Below, one piece after another: positions 1 through 10,778 of a stretch of 64,000 nucleotides of DNA; within the stretch, counting starts at the first letter, position 1; each line of letters starts with the position of its first letter. The position numbers were made by a program, and so were the translations under genes. The notes under the pieces are model-generated. The model saw only the letters and a list, made by a program, of their open reading frames with translations, did not search any database and had not been told where the DNA came from. This DNA is from Heterohyrax brucei (Eukaryota > Chordata > Mammalia > Hyracoidea > Procaviidae). Location: assembly GCA_028571685.1 (NCBI GenBank), contig CM053164.1, positions 36,444,501 through 36,508,500 on the forward strand, written 5' to 3'.

Positions 1-1811
1 CACGTCCAGCGCTGCATCTGTTTGTTGAAATATCTCAGTTGATATTCCATCAATTCCTGGAGCCTTGTTCTTTGCCAATGCCTTCAATGCAGCTTAGACC
101 TGTTCCTTCACTACCATTGGTTCCTGATCACCTGCTACCTCTTCACACTGCTGAACATCAAATAGTTCTCTCTGGTATAATGACTCTGTGTATTCCTTCC
201 ATCTTCTTTTGACATTCCCTGAGTCATTTAACAGTTTACCTGTAAAATCCTTCAGTGTTGCAACTTAATGCTTGACTTTTTTCTTCAGTTCTTTCAGCAT
301 AAGAAATGCAGAACATGTTCCTCCTTTCTGGTTTTCCATTTCCAGATCTTTGCACATATCATTATAATATTGTCTTTTGTCTTCTTGAGCTCCCCTTTGA
401 AATCTTCTGTTTAGGTCTTTGACTTCGCCATTCCTTCCTTTTGCTTTAGCTACTCGACGTTCAAGAGCAAGTTTCAGAGTCTCTTCTGACATCCAATTTG
501 CTCTTTTCTTTCTTTCCTGTCTTTTTAATGACCTCTTGCTCTCTTCATGGATGACATGTTTGATGTCATTCCACAACTCTTCTGGCCTTTGGTCATCAGT
601 GATCAACACATCAAATACGTTCTTGAGATGATCTTTAAACTCAGGAGGGATATACTCAAGGTCATACTTTAGTTCTCATGGGCTTGTTTTAATTTTCTTC
701 AGTTTCAATTTGAATTTCCATGTAAGCAACTGATGCTCTGTGCCACTGCCAGCACCTGGTCTTGTTCTGACTGCTGATATGGAGCTTTTCCATCATCTTT
801 TTCCACAGATGTAGTCAATTTGGTTTCTGTGTATTCCATCTGGAGAGGTCCATGTGTATAGTCGCCATTTGTGTAGGCTAAAAAAGGTATTTGCAATGAA
901 AAAGTCATTGGTCTTGCAAAATTCTATCATGCAATCTCCGGCATTATTTCTATCACCAAGGCTGTATTTTCCAACTACTGATTCCTCTTCTTTGTTTCCA
1001 ACTTTGGCATTCCAGTCACCAGTAATTATCAATGCATCCCGACTGCATGCTCATTCAATTTCAGACTGCAGAAGCTGGTAAAAATATTCAACCTCTTCAA
1101 CTTTGGTGCATAAATTTGAATAACAGTGACATCAATTAGCTTTCCTTGTAAGCATGTGGATATTGTCCTATCACTGACAGCAATGTACTTTAGGACAGAT
1201 CTTGAAATGTTCCTTTTGATGATGAATGCAACACCATTCCTCTTCAAGTTTTCATTCCCAGCATAGTAGACTATATGACTGTCAGATTCAAAATGGTCAA
1301 AACCAGTCCACTCCACCTCATTAATGCCCAGGATATCAATGTTTATGCATTCCATTTCATTTTTGACATTTTCAATTTTCCTAGATTCATACTTTGTACA
1401 TTCCATGTCCTGATTGTTAACGGATGTTTGCAGCTGTTTCTTCACATTCTGAGTTACGTCACATCAGTGAATAAAGATCCCAGAGGCCTTACTCCATCCA
1501 CAAAGTTAAGGTCAACTCTACTTTGAGGAGGCAGCTCTTCCACAGGTGTGTTCCAAGTGCCTTCCAAACTGGAGGGCTCACTTTCCGGCACCATATCTGA
1601 CAATGTTTGGCTGCTATTCATAAGGTTTTCCCTGACTAACTCTTCCCAGAAGTAGACTGCGGGTCTTTCTTCCTAGTTTGTCTTAGTCTGGAAGCTCAGC
1701 CAAAACTTGTCTACCATAGTTGACCCTGTTGGTACCCAAATACCAGTGGCATAGCTTTCTGCATCACAGGAACAAGCAAGTCTCTACTAACAGATAAGTG
1801 GTGGCTGCTGA
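1..1811 (-). mobile_element. RTE (BovB-like) LINE, 5' portion, truncated by the window edge
   Basis: The unit runs from a 5' untranslated region (about 1450-1811) through endonuclease into the RT at base 1. The 5' UTR block at 1415-1811 is closely matched by a second copy at 17980-18365, which sets the 5' boundary near 1811. Beyond it an L1 3' UTR begins. RTE elements of this kind are abundant in elephants. Confidence 0.85.
250..1445 (-). pseudogene. RTE LINE ORF fragments: endonuclease and start of RT linker
   Basis: This is broken coding sequence of an RTE (BovB-like) non-LTR retrotransposon. Minus-strand frame 1029-1445 gives the N-terminal apurinic-type endonuclease, with ILGINEVEWTG (catalytic Glu region), an AGNE...NGVAFII stretch and VIQIYAP. 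Frame 793-1032 continues it with ITGDWNAKVG (catalytic Asp and Asn motif) and NQIDYI, reached through a frameshift near 1030. Frame 265-609 holds the endonuclease-RT linker (WMSEETLKLALERR). Below 250 the minus strand continues toward the reverse transcriptase (PGIDGI motif near 25-65), cut by the window edge. In an intact element this protein nicks target DNA and primes reverse transcription. Here stops and frameshifts make it non-functional. Confidence 0.85.
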
Positions 1812-2700
1812 CAGAAATCTGGTTAGGTGAAAGCAGTGACAGTACACAGCAGAAAACTGATCAACTTAAGTGGACTTCACCATGAATTGAAAGCTTTTCT
1901 AATTTCAACCCAATAGATCATGGATAGTATAGCACAGTCGGGGTCTGGAGACAATGCTCTTGGGGGACACTGAGGTCAACTGGCATAATTAGTCTATTAC
2001 TAAGGGAGTCTTCTGCACCTCATATTGGTTAGTGTTGTCTGGGGTCTTAAAAGTTAGCAAGCTGCCATCTGGGGTACACCAAATGGTCCCAACTCAGCCA
2101 GAACAAATGACGACCAAGAACAACAAAGATACAAGGGAAAAAGAGCCCAGGAGACACAAAGACACACGTGAATGGGTGACTATCAACATGTGACCAGAAG
2201 AACCAGATGGTGCCCGGCCACCACCACCAAAGACAACCATGATAGAGCACACAGTGTTGAGCCCCAGTGTCAAAACAAGAAAAAGGGGAACACAGCTCAA
2301 GAATTCTACTAAAAGATCACAACTGGTGGTCTGGCGGCCTGAGGGTTCCCCTGGGAGCATGGCCCTTAGACCTCCTGCTGCCTCTGACCAGAAAGTATTA
2401 CTGAGGTCAACTCTTCGGACAGGAATAGACTGGACTTGGGGACACAATGTGACCATACGGTACGTGTACTTTATGGTTCTATGCATCCACAGGATGCTGT
2501 CCTACTGGCCTCTTACTAGAAGGGAGAGGAGAGAGTAGAAAGGAGGGGGTGGGAGATCATTAAGAGAATACAACATATATAGAACAAAAAGAAGGAGTGT
2601 GCTGTTACCAGGCAAGGAGAGTAGAAGCAGCTGCAGATAGGTGGGCATGCAAATTTAATTTGGATTATATACTGTCACTTAATCACACATACAAAAAAAA
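1812..2700 (+). mobile_element. L1 3' UTR, 5'-truncated copy
   Basis: This is an elephant-type L1 3' UTR. It shows the recurring 'ggttaggtgaaa-cagtgacag', 'caagctgccatctg', 'cccaggagacacaaagac' and 'gggcatgcaaattt' blocks and ends in an A-rich tail at 2690-2700. The same order of blocks recurs at 3110-3985, 28555-29385 and 37384-38251. No ORF2 remains in this copy, so the 99-codon frame at 2239-2538 is chance. Confidence 0.85.
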
Positions 2701-3990
2701 AGCTAGAAATACCATATGATCCAGCAATCTCACTGCTTGGAATACATCCTACAGAAGTAAAGGTCACAGAAACAGATACATGCACACAAACGTTTACTGC
2801 AGCACTGTCCACAAATGCAAAAGACAGAATCAACCTAGGTGCCCATCAACAGATGAATGGATAAACTCTGATACATATATACAATGGAACACTATGCAGT
2901 GATAAAGAACAGCGAAGATCTTAGGAAGCATCTCATAACCTGGTTTCAACCAGATGACATGACACTGAGTGAAATCAGCAGCATTAGGACAAGTATTGTA
3001 TGAGACCTCTGCTATAAGGACTTAAAAATACATAGGTACAGAAGAAAAGACTCTTTGACAGCTACAGGGGTAAGGAAGGAGGGAGACGGATGTTCATCGA
3101 TTAGATAATTGATGAATTTGGTTAGGTGAAGGGAGTGACAGCATGCAGTAGAGAACAGATCACCATAACCGGACTACACCATACACTGAATGGTTTTCTA
3201 AACTCAACCCAATATCTCAAAGGATAGAGTTAGCAGGAATGGGGATCTGAGGACCATGTTTTCCGGGGATGTCAAAGTCAACTGGCACAGCTAGTCTTTA
3301 GGAGACTTTCTAGAAGAGAATGTTCTGCACCCCATGCTGGTGAGTGGCATCTGGTATCTTCAAAGCTAGCAAGCTGTCATCTGAGCTACACCAAATGGTC
3401 TCAACTCATCTGGAAGAGATGATGACCCAGAACCTCAAAGACATGAGGAAAACGAGCTCAGGAGACACAAGGACCCACACGAATGGGACCAGAAGAACCA
3501 GATGCTGCCCAGCCACCACCAAAAGCAGTCATGACAGAGGACACAATACAGAGAGGCAACACGAGAAAACGAGATGTGCAGTTCAAGAACTCTTCTAAGA
3601 GACCAGAATTTATGGTCTGACAGCCTGGAGGGTCCCCTGGGAACCTGGCCCCTAGACTTGATGCTGGCCCTGACCTGAAACCAATACTGAGGTCAACTCT
3701 TCAGAGAAGAATGGACTGGATTCAAGGACACAGTGTAAGCATATGGTGTGTGTAATTTATGGTTTGATACATTTATATGAGGCTGTTCTACCAATTTCTT
3801 TCTAGATGGGAAAGAAGAGGGTGGCAAGGAGGGGACAGGTATTTGTTAAGAGGATACCAGAAGAACAGAGAGAAAAAGAGGAGTATGCCGTCACAGGGTT
3901 AGAAGAACATATGGAGCTCAGGTAGGCGGGCATGCAGAGTTGATGTGGATTGTATAATTTCACTTAATCATAATAATAATTTTAAAAAAT
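2701..3990 (+). mobile_element. L1 3' end (ORF2 C-terminal remnant and 3' UTR)
   Basis: It begins with L1 ORF2 C-terminal sequence (about 2705-3020: 'atgatccagcaatctcac', then the 'ggatgcccatcaacagatg'-like block and 'aacactatgcagtgataaa'). A 3' UTR follows (3060-3950), ending in an A/T-rich tail near 3985. It directly follows the A-tail of the previous copy, so the two are adjacent or nested insertions. Confidence 0.82.
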
Positions 3991-4373
3991 AGCTGAATTG
4001 ATGGTCCGATAGCCTGGAAAGTCTCCTGAGAACATGGACCCTAGCCCTGCTGCTAGCACAGACCTGAAATCAGTACTGAAGCTAACATTTCAAACAAAGA
4101 ACAGACTGGACTTGGGGACACAGAGTGATAGACGTGGTGTGTGTACTTCATGATTTTCTAAATATATATACATATATGGCTGTCCTACCGGTTTCCTTCT
4201 AGAGCAGAGAGGACAGGGTACAGAGCAGGGGACAAGTGTTTGATGAGTGGATACTAGAAATAAAGAGCAAAAAACCTGTCATAGGGTCAGGTTGAGGAGG
4301 TAAGAGTTGCAGAGAGGCAGGTATGGAAAACTGACTTAGAATGTAAACTTTAACTTAACCACAATAAAAAAAT
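3991..4373 (+). mobile_element. L1 3' UTR tail fragment
   Basis: A third consecutive L1 3' UTR fragment, with 'tgatggtccgatagcctgg', 'ggggacacagagtgata' and the terminal 'taactta-ccacaataaaa' block before an A-tail. It is heavily 5'-truncated (about 0.4 kb). Confidence 0.75.
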
Positions 4374-4424
4374 TAAAAGAAAAATACTATAAACCAAAGT
4401 AAAAAGCCCAAGTAAGAACTGAAG

Positions 4425-4800
4425 CATTCAAATTGTACTGCTGGCAAAGAAAATGAATATATACTGGACTGCCAGAAGAAAACACAAATGTATCTTGAAG
4501 GAAGTACAGCAGAATGCTCCTCAGAAAGCTCACAAGATTTTGTCTTTCTTACTCTGGATACATCATTAGGAAAGACCAATCACTGAAGAAAGGCAACATG
4601 CTTGATAAAGTAGAGGGTTAGGAGAGAAAGAGACCTTTAATAACATGGACTGACACAGTGGCTGCAACAATGGGCTCAAACCTAATAACACTTGTAAGGA
4701 TGGTACAGAATCAGGCAACATCTGTTGTTATACATGAGGTCACACTGCAAGTTGGAATCAACTCAACACCACCTAGCAACACATCAACTGTTGTTGTCAA
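4425..4800 (+). mobile_element. RTE LINE 3' end
   Basis: This is the sense-strand 3' terminal part of an RTE element. It has a 'ggaagtacagcagaatgctcc' block, then 'acatggactgacacagtgg', 'ctgcaacaatgggctc' and a terminal 'gttggaatcaactca' tail with a short CAACA/TTG-rich end. The same 3' end occurs at the right edge of the window (63715 onward) and in fragments at 7170-7345 and, reversed, at 17790-17985 and 59795-60190. Confidence 0.78.
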
Positions 4801-5079
4801 GTGCCACTGAGGAGGCCTCCACACAAGTAGTCCATGTGTAAGATAAGAAAACTATGGATTACAACCACTGTGATTCGCAAGAATGATTTTTGGAAGCAGA
4901 GTCCACCCTAGTCTAGAAGTGCTGCTCAAACCGTTCAGCATCATAGGAACACACAAGCCACCAATGTCTGGTGGCAGCTGGCACAAACCTGGTACAGTGG
5001 CCAGGAATAAGCCCTTGTCTACTACAGGGAAGTCAAGAATTTTATCACTGAACCACCTCCAACCTCATGTACGTATATA
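4801..5079. other. Unclassified, possibly old SINE-derived sequence
   Basis: It begins with 'gttgtcaagtgccactgagg', which resembles a reversed AfroSINE tail, and ends 'cactgaaccacctccaacct', reminiscent of a reversed SINE head. The middle does not align by eye, and no gene is evident. The 71-codon frame at 4883-5098 has no recognisable feature. Confidence 0.35.
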
Positions 5080-6374
5080 CATGAGGTCTGACAATTAAGT
5101 TCATGAATTCATCCTAGAAAAAGTGCTACACATCTCACTGCTGAAAATTACTATGGTAAACTTGGAAGTACTCCCCTTGGGAAGCTATGCACCAATGGCA
5201 GTGCCTAGTCCACCCATCAAAGCAATTTTAGAACTCTTTCTGGAATGGCCATCAGAGCTGTCATCATATTACTCTTAATGTCCTGAGCGTCATCAAAATG
5301 TCTTCCTTTCAATATTTCCCTTATCTTTAGGTACAGAAAAAAGTCACTGGGGGGGCAGATCAGGGGATTAGGGAGGGTGTTCCAATACAGTTATTTGTTT
5401 ACCGGCAAAAAACTCCCTCACAGACAGTGCTGTGTGAGCTGGTGCACTGTCATGATGCAAGAGCCCTGAGACATTGGTTTAAAAGTTCAGGTCGTTTTTG
5501 TCTTCTTCATGCAGCCTTTTCAGCACTTTCAAACAGTAAACCTGATGAACTGTCCAGCTGATACAAATTCATAATGAACAATCCCTCTGATATAAAAAAA
5601 GGTTAGCAACATCATTCTGACTCTTGATCTGGACTAATGAAAACAGTTTTGGTCTTGGAGAACTGACTTCCATTGTGTACTTGGACACTTTGTTTCAGGG
5701 TCACATTGGTATACCATATTTCACCACCAGTGATAACACAGCCCAAAACATAGTCTTCCTTCTCCAAAACATTTTGGTAATCTTCCACTCTTACTTGTTT
5801 TTGTTCACTGGTGAGCACCTTTGGGACCATTTTTGCACACGCCTTTCTCATGCCAAGATTTGTAGTTAAGGTTTTCCTGTTTCTCCACTGATGTTTACTT
5901 GGTCTGCTACGCTTTTCACAGTCAGCCGATGATTTTGACACACAATTTGAGGAGCTGTTGCAATGTCTTCATCAGTTCTGCTCATTACTGGCTACTCGAA
6001 CCTCTCTTCATCAGTGACACTTTCTATCTTCTCAGAAAAACATTTAATCCATTTGTACACTGCTGCCGTTTTCTTCATAGCATTATGCCCATAATCTTGG
6101 ACTGACGTGTCCCTGATTTCACTTCCACTCTTGCCAAGTTTAACAAGAAATTTAATGTTTGTTCATTGCTCTAACTCAAGATCTGACATTCTTGAGACAA
6201 CACATAAAAACATACAACAATAATGAACACCACTCAGTAAGGCACTGCCACAAGTCAACACAAACAGAGCTGTGAGATACTGATATACCAAGATTACTAG
6301 ACCTTACCGAAATCTTTGTACAGTGCTGCCAACAATGGCACACAATGGCAAATCAGTGAAATTGTCAGACCTTG
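5080..6374 (-). mobile_element. Mariner-type DNA transposon, near full length, inactive
   Basis: It is about 1.3 kb, the usual mariner length, bounded by terminal inverted repeats. The left end reads AGGTCTGACAATT and the right end reads AATTGTCAGACCT, each next to a TA dinucleotide as expected for Tc1/mariner targets. It encodes a degenerate transposase on the minus strand (5380-6189). A related copy of the left end sits at 20025-20350. I do not assign a database family name. Confidence 0.85.
5380..6189 (-). pseudogene. Mariner transposase pseudogene
   Basis: Mariner transposases cut and paste the element using a DDD catalytic triad. The minus-strand reading begins with MSDLELEQ (ATG at 6189) and a helix-turn-helix N-terminal region. 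The open piece at 5612-5941 follows, containing LGMRKACAKMVPKVLT, a typical mariner linker block. The first catalytic motif reads ITGGEIW, so the expected Asp after TG is Gly. Farther on, rejoined only across a frameshift, is an HDSAPAHTA block (about 5425-5460) around the second catalytic Asp. Stops and frameshifts occur throughout. It is a fossil; the visible 109-codon frame is only the middle third. Confidence 0.82.
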
Positions 6375-6375
6375 T

Positions 6376-6545
6376 ATTTATCTGTTGCCATTAAGTTGAT
6401 TCCAACTCATAGTGACCCTACATCACTGTGCAGAACTTCTCTATAGGGTTTCCAAAGTTGTAATCTCTCAGAAGCAAACTGCTGTATCTTCTCCCGTGGA
6501 AGTGCCACTGAGTCAAACCACCAAACTTTCATTTAACTACTGTGC
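6376..6545 (-). repeat. AfroSINE-type SINE
   Basis: Reverse orientation. 'gttgccattaagttgattcc' and 'aactcatagtgaccctac' are the reversed tRNA-distal tail, and 'tatagggtttccaaa' the middle. The head near 6520-6545 is decayed. It abuts the mariner end. Confidence 0.75.
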
Positions 6546-6860
6546 AACAAAGGCATACACGCACACACACACATTGCTGATGCCAAGCACTGTGCCAGAT
6601 GCTGAAGATGCAGATAGGCCACTGTACACACATATGACATACAAAGTATACACTGCAGCCTTCAGCCAAAACACAGACAGGCCCATGAAATAAAATATAA
6701 CATTTAACAGGAACATGTTCCTTAGGAACAAACAACTCCATGAGATCAAAGAGGCAGCATTTGCACAAGGCAGCAGGCAAGTGTAGCAATTCAGGATGAA
6801 AGGAAACAAGAAACAAGTACAGAAATGGGAGAAATACTGGCACACGGGGTGGGGAGGATG
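6546..6860. other. Non-repetitive intron with short CA tract and L2-like trace
   Basis: A short (CA)n tract lies at 6558-6574, followed by 'gccaagcactgtgccagatg', which resembles an L2 3' end. The rest looks single-copy. The overlapping minus-strand frames at 6529-6845 look like chance ORFs (Cys/Val-rich, from the CA tract). Confidence 0.45.
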
Positions 6861-6985
6861 AAATCTATGTTGTGGAATACTTTATGTACACACTATTGAA
6901 TGGGAAACTAGTCTACTCCATAAACTTTCACCTAATGCACAATAGTTTGTTGTGTTTAAAACAAACAAAAAAAAAGTACATCACA
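6861..6985 (+). mobile_element. Short L1 3' tail
   Basis: A terminal L1 fragment with 'actttcacctaatgcacaat' and an A-rich tail (6960-6975). It resembles the insert at 8925-9166, which has the same 'gaaactagtttgttct' block. Confidence 0.6.
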
Positions 6986-7169
6986 CAGCTCCAGAAACTG
7001 CCATTCATGTAAGTTTCTCATATTGTGTGTTGCTATAATGCTGAAAGCTATGTCATTGTTATTTCATGTATCAGCAGGGTCATTTGTGTTCAACAGGTTC
7101 AGCAGAACTACAGAACTAAAGCAGAAACCTAGGCAGTCAAAACCCTGTAGATCACAACAAAACATGTCC

Positions 7170-7345
7170 TATGTAAGGCTAGAACATGAGCCCCTAAGTT
7201 GAAAGCCTCTCAAAACACACAGTATCCACAACAATGGACTCGAGCACATCAACAATCACAAAGATAGTACAGATCAGGCAATGTTTCATTCTGTTGCACA
7301 CAGGGTAACCGTAAGTCAGAGCCAATATAAATTAACAACAACAGC
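7170..7345 (+). mobile_element. RTE 3' tail fragment
   Basis: Contains 'atccacaacaatggactcga', 'gtttcattctgttgcacaca', 'gggtaaccgtaagtcagagc' and a final 'aacaacaac' microsatellite-like end, matching the 3' end of RTE elements. No coding content. Confidence 0.7.
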
Positions 7346-7444
7346 ACAGTATCAATAGTGTCTACTTGACTTTTGCAACGTAGAACCACTGGTGAGCTAA
7401 AGAGATAAAAGTGTTTGTCCACACAGTGCTTACATTTTAGTATC

Positions 7445-7640
7445 CCTAAAAAAACTGTTGCTATCAGATGGATTCAGACTCATAACGACTGCACTGGACA
7501 GAGTATAACTGCCCCAAAGGGTTTCTAAGACTGTAACCCTTACAGAAGTACGCTGTCATATCTTGCAGAGCGGCTTGCAGAGCGGCTGGTGGGTTCAAAC
7601 TTTTCAGCGATCAAGCACTTAACCACTGCACCACCAGGGC
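7445..7640 (-). repeat. AfroSINE-type SINE, long variant
   Basis: Reverse copy with tail 'gttgctatcagatggattc', an extra internal block ('gactgtaacccttacagaag' to the duplicated 'agagcggct') and head 'aaccactgcaccaccaggg'. The extra block is absent from the next copy, so it is the longer subfamily. Confidence 0.82.
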
Positions 7641-7644
7641 TACT

Positions 7645-7815
7645 TATTTTAAAGTACTTATGCCCAGTGCCATCAAGTCAATTTCACCTCACAATAATCC
7701 TACGGGAAAGAGCAGAATCACCTTGTACAGTTTCCAAAGAGCAGCTAGTGTATTTGAACCGCAGACCTTCTGTTCAGCAGCTAACCTCTTAACCACAGTG
7801 CCACCAGGGCTCCAT
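7645..7815 (-). repeat. AfroSINE-type SINE, short variant
   Basis: Reverse copy from 'cccagtgccatcaagtcaat' to 'aaccacagtgccaccagggc', immediately beside the previous SINE in the same orientation. Confidence 0.85.
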
Positions 7816-8041
7816 TTTGGTGTAGTAACTGCTCGTTAAATATTTACTGAATTAATGACTACGTGAACAAAGGAACAATTAGGCCTCCTCACCAAAAAGC
7901 CAGGTTCTGGACTATCTCCAGAATACATTATTTAATGATATCCCCAACATTGTTACTTCAGGGATCTGAATTTGGGTCCCAGAACACAGACATAAACTAA
8001 TAATGCTAGACATATTTAATTTACTAGTATGTATCTTTGCT

Positions 8042-8222
8042 ATAAAGGAGCCCTGGTTGCACAATGGTTAGGCACACAGCTGGTAATCGAAGGGTTGGCA
8101 GTTCAAACCCACCAGTCACTCAGTGGGGAAAAGGTGTAGCAAACTGCTTCTCTAAAAAATACAGCCTTTGTAACTCTGTGGGCCAGAGTCCTTAGGAATA
8201 GGCTCAATGACACATGACAACT
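8042..8222 (+). repeat. AfroSINE-type SINE, long variant
   Basis: Sense copy starting 'aaaggagccctggttgcaca', with RNA polymerase III B-box-like 'ggcagttcaaacccacca' and the long middle block 'gcaaactgcttctct'. First of three sense SINEs in a row. Confidence 0.82.
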
Positions 8223-8225
8223 TCA

Positions 8226-8442
8226 CATATATGGGAGTCCCTCGGTGGCACAAGTAGTTTTAATGCTTGACTACTGGCTGAAAGGTTAATGATTCAAGTA
8301 TACCCAGAGGCAGCTTGACAGACAGACCTGGCAATCTGGTTATAAAGGCTCACAGCCTTGAAAATTCTATGAACAGAAGTTCTACTCTGCACACGTGGTG
8401 TCATCATGTGTCAGAATGAACTTAAATGCAGCCAGCAACAAT
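8226..8442 (+). repeat. AfroSINE-type SINE, long variant
   Basis: Sense copy: 'gggagtccctcggtggcaca' head, 'aggcagcttgacagacagac' and 'acagccttgaaaattctatg' middle, and a decayed 'gtgtcagaatgaactt' tail. Confidence 0.78.
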
Positions 8443-8447
8443 CTTCC

Positions 8448-8628
8448 TCTACAAGGAAACCCCAGTGTTGTAGTGGGTTAAGTGCTACATCTGCTAACCA
8501 CAAGATCAGCAGTTTGAATCCACCATGAGCTCCTTGGAAACTCTATGGGGCAGTTCTACTCCGTCCTATAGGGTCACCATGAGTCAGAATCGACTCGACT
8601 GCAGTGGGCTTTATCTCTACAAGAGGTT
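8448..8628 (+). repeat. AfroSINE-type SINE, short, relatively well preserved
   Basis: Sense copy with 'gttaagtgctacatctgcta', 'cagcagtttgaatccacca', 'tcctatagggtcaccatgag' and 'cagaatcgactcgactgcag'. Better preserved than its two neighbours, so likely the youngest of the trio. Confidence 0.88.
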
Positions 8629-8650
8629 TAAATTCTGAAATTTTTTCACA

Positions 8651-9387
8651 TGTCTTAGTTTATCTAGTGCTGGTATAACAGAAATACCAAAAGTAGACTG
8701 CTTTAACAAAGAGAAATTTACTCCCTCACAGACTCGTAGGCTACAAGTCCAAATTCAAGGCACTAGTTCCACTTACCATCAGTTTTCTCCAGTTGAAGAG
8801 CTTCTCAGGAGCAGGGACCCTGAGTCCAGAAAACACACGCTGCTTCTAATTCTCCTTTCTTAGTGGCACAAGGTCTGTCTCTCTGCTCCTTTCTCTTTAG
8901 ATCTCAAAAGAGACTGGCTTAAAAGATCAGACAGGCCAGTAAAACAAAACAAAATGAGACTAAAGGAGCATCGCAGCCCAGGGACAAGAACTAGAAAGCA
9001 GGAGGGGACAGTAAAACTCATATGAGGGGACCCAAGGCTGAGAAGGAAGAGTGTTGACCCGCGATGGGGTTGTCAACCAACGTCAGTAAACAATATGTGT
9101 ACTGTTTAATAAGAAACTAGTTTGTTCTATAAACATTTATCTAAGATAAAGTGCAAGAAAAAATAAAGATTGGCTTAAAACACAACCTAATCTTGCAGGC
9201 TGAGTCTTTCCTCATTAACATAATTGACTCTAATCCTGCCTCATTACCATCACAGAGGCAGAATTTACAACACGGAGGAAAATCACATCAGATGACAAAA
9301 TGGCGGACAATCACACAATACTGGGAATCATGGCCTCGCCAAGTTGACACATATTTTGTGAAGGCACAATTCAGTCATCACAACACA
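8651..9387 (-). mobile_element. Solo LTR (MaLR/ERVL-like) carrying an L1 tail
   Basis: The plus strand starts 'tgtcttagtttatctagtgc' and ends 'cagtcatcacaacaca', that is a TG...CA unit read on the minus strand. Its end block ('taacagaaataccaaaag') recurs in the other solo LTRs at 32440-32932 and, in sense, 38831-39342 and 41127-41652. An L1 tail at 8925-9166 interrupts it. Without the insert it is about 480 bp. Confidence 0.7.
8925..9166 (+). mobile_element. L1 3' tail inserted in the LTR, with target-site duplication
   Basis: A 5'-truncated L1 tail ending in an A-rich tract (9148-9166). The LTR sequence agactggcttaaaa (8911-8924) is repeated as agattggcttaaaa (9167-9180), a 14-bp target duplication with one mismatch. 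This dates the L1 insertion after the LTR. Confidence 0.78.
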
Positions 9388-9564
9388 AAAAATACTTATG
9401 TCCTGCAGTTTCCCAAAGTATAAAATAAAATATACACACTAACATTTCAGCATCATTAAGCCAAGAAAAGGTGGCAGCACAAGAACACCTTTGTTGGCAA
9501 CCACGAGGCAACAAACTTAATCTCTTCATAAAGACAATTCCCCCAAGGATATCTTTAAATATTC

Positions 9565-9720
9565 AAAAACCAAACTCATTGCAATTGACTTGATTCCAAC
9601 TAATGTTGACCATATATGGCAGACAAGAACTGCCTCACAGGGTTTTCCAGGAGCAGGTGGTAGATTCAAACTGTTAACTTTTTGGTTAGCAAAAACCACT
9701 GCACCACCAAGACTCCTTTA
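9565..9720 (-). repeat. AfroSINE-type SINE
   Basis: Reverse copy: 'cattgcaattgacttgattc' tail, 'gcctcacagggttttccagg' middle and 'aaccactgcaccaccaagac' head. Confidence 0.83.
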
Positions 9721-10059
9721 AAATATTAAGAATCAAAATTGTTGCAATAATTATCTCTGTACAACAGGCCTGCTCCTTTCTTTGTACCCCCCCATCCCCT
9801 CAACCTCATGAAATCACAGAACAAGCTATTACTGAAAACCAATGTCCTATACTTAATATCCCTACAGGCTAATGTTCCCACTTTGGTTCCAATACAATAC
9901 TAGACATCTCTACTCAACATAGTTAAGTCTATACAAACAGTATTCCCTGACTATATAAAAGTTGCCTTCTTCACTTTTTCAGATATTGACAGAAACTACT
10001 GATTGAACATCATCAAAGCGCAGTGAAGAAATACAGACGAGACTGTATGATATACAAGT
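9721..10059. other. Non-repetitive intron, nothing recognised
   Basis: AT-rich single-copy-looking sequence with a short C-run (9787-9793). No frame, RNA gene or repeat recognised. Confidence 0.5.
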
Positions 10060-10226
10060 GGGAATGACAGAATTAGATTTAAGTATCACCTCTACTATTC
10101 ACTACCTATTTCCCTATCAGTAAGCCATTTAACTTCCTTGGTGACTCAAATTCCATAGCTGTAAAACGGGAGTGCCAACAACCTGACTTACAGGGTTGTT
10201 GCAGGGATTAAATGAGACAGCATTAG
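10060..10226 (+). repeat. MIR SINE
   Basis: Sense-orientation MIR core and 3' part: 'cactacctatttccctatca', 'agccatttaacttccttgg', 'ctgtaaaacgggagtgcc' and 'gggttgttgcagggattaaa'. MIRs are ancient mammalian SINEs, older than everything around it. Confidence 0.8.
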
Positions 10227-10227
10227 A

Positions 10228-10385
10228 CATCTGGTATAACACACTGCTGTCAAGTCAATTCCAACTCACAGTAACCCTAAAAGAGTAGAACTGCTCCAAG
10301 AGTTTCCAAGGAACGCCTGGCAGATTCAAACTGCCAACCTTTTGCTTAGCAGATGTAACATTTAACCACTACACCACCAGGGCTT
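10228..10385 (-). repeat. AfroSINE-type SINE
   Basis: Reverse copy: 'cacactgctgtcaagtcaat', 'aactgctccaagagtttcca' and 'aaccactacaccaccagggc'. It directly abuts the MIR. Confidence 0.86.
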
Positions 10386-10611
10386 ATACATACGTATGTA
10401 TATAATATAGATGTGCTTATATATACGAAACACCTAGTATATGAAATGCTAAATCTTCATTTACTCTTCTTATTAGGCTACCATCAAATGGGCAAGAGGA
10501 CAAAAAACACAACAATATAGCAAAAGCTAAGGCTACAATACGAAATAATTTAAAATGAGAAGGCATATTTTCAATTCATTCAAAAAACCTTTGACCTGTG
10601 CACTATATCTG

Positions 10612-10778
10612 GCAGGGGAAACCCCTGGTGGCATAACAGTTATGTGTTACAGCTGCTAGCCATAAGGTCAGCAGTGCAAGTTCCCTAGGTGCTCCTTAGA
10701 AACTCTATGGAGCAGCTCTACTCTGTCCTCTAAGATCGCTGTGAGTCAAAATCGACTTAATGGCAGTTGGAGCCATTA
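10612..10778 (+). repeat. AfroSINE-type SINE
   Basis: Sense copy: 'aacccctggtggcataacag', 'taaggtcagcagtgcaag' and 'gtgagtcaaaatcgactt'. The interval 10386-10611 before it holds a short TATA-rich tract (10390-10430) and nothing else recognised. Confidence 0.84.

Noticed and set aside
8042..8222. tRNA gene because of the B-box-like sequence in the SINE head
   Set aside because: No cloverleaf or anticodon arm can be drawn; it is the polymerase III promoter of a SINE.
7445..8628. Five regularly spaced similar units that could be read as a direct-repeat array
   Set aside because: They are separate AfroSINE insertions in two orientations and two length classes, not a CRISPR-like or satellite array.
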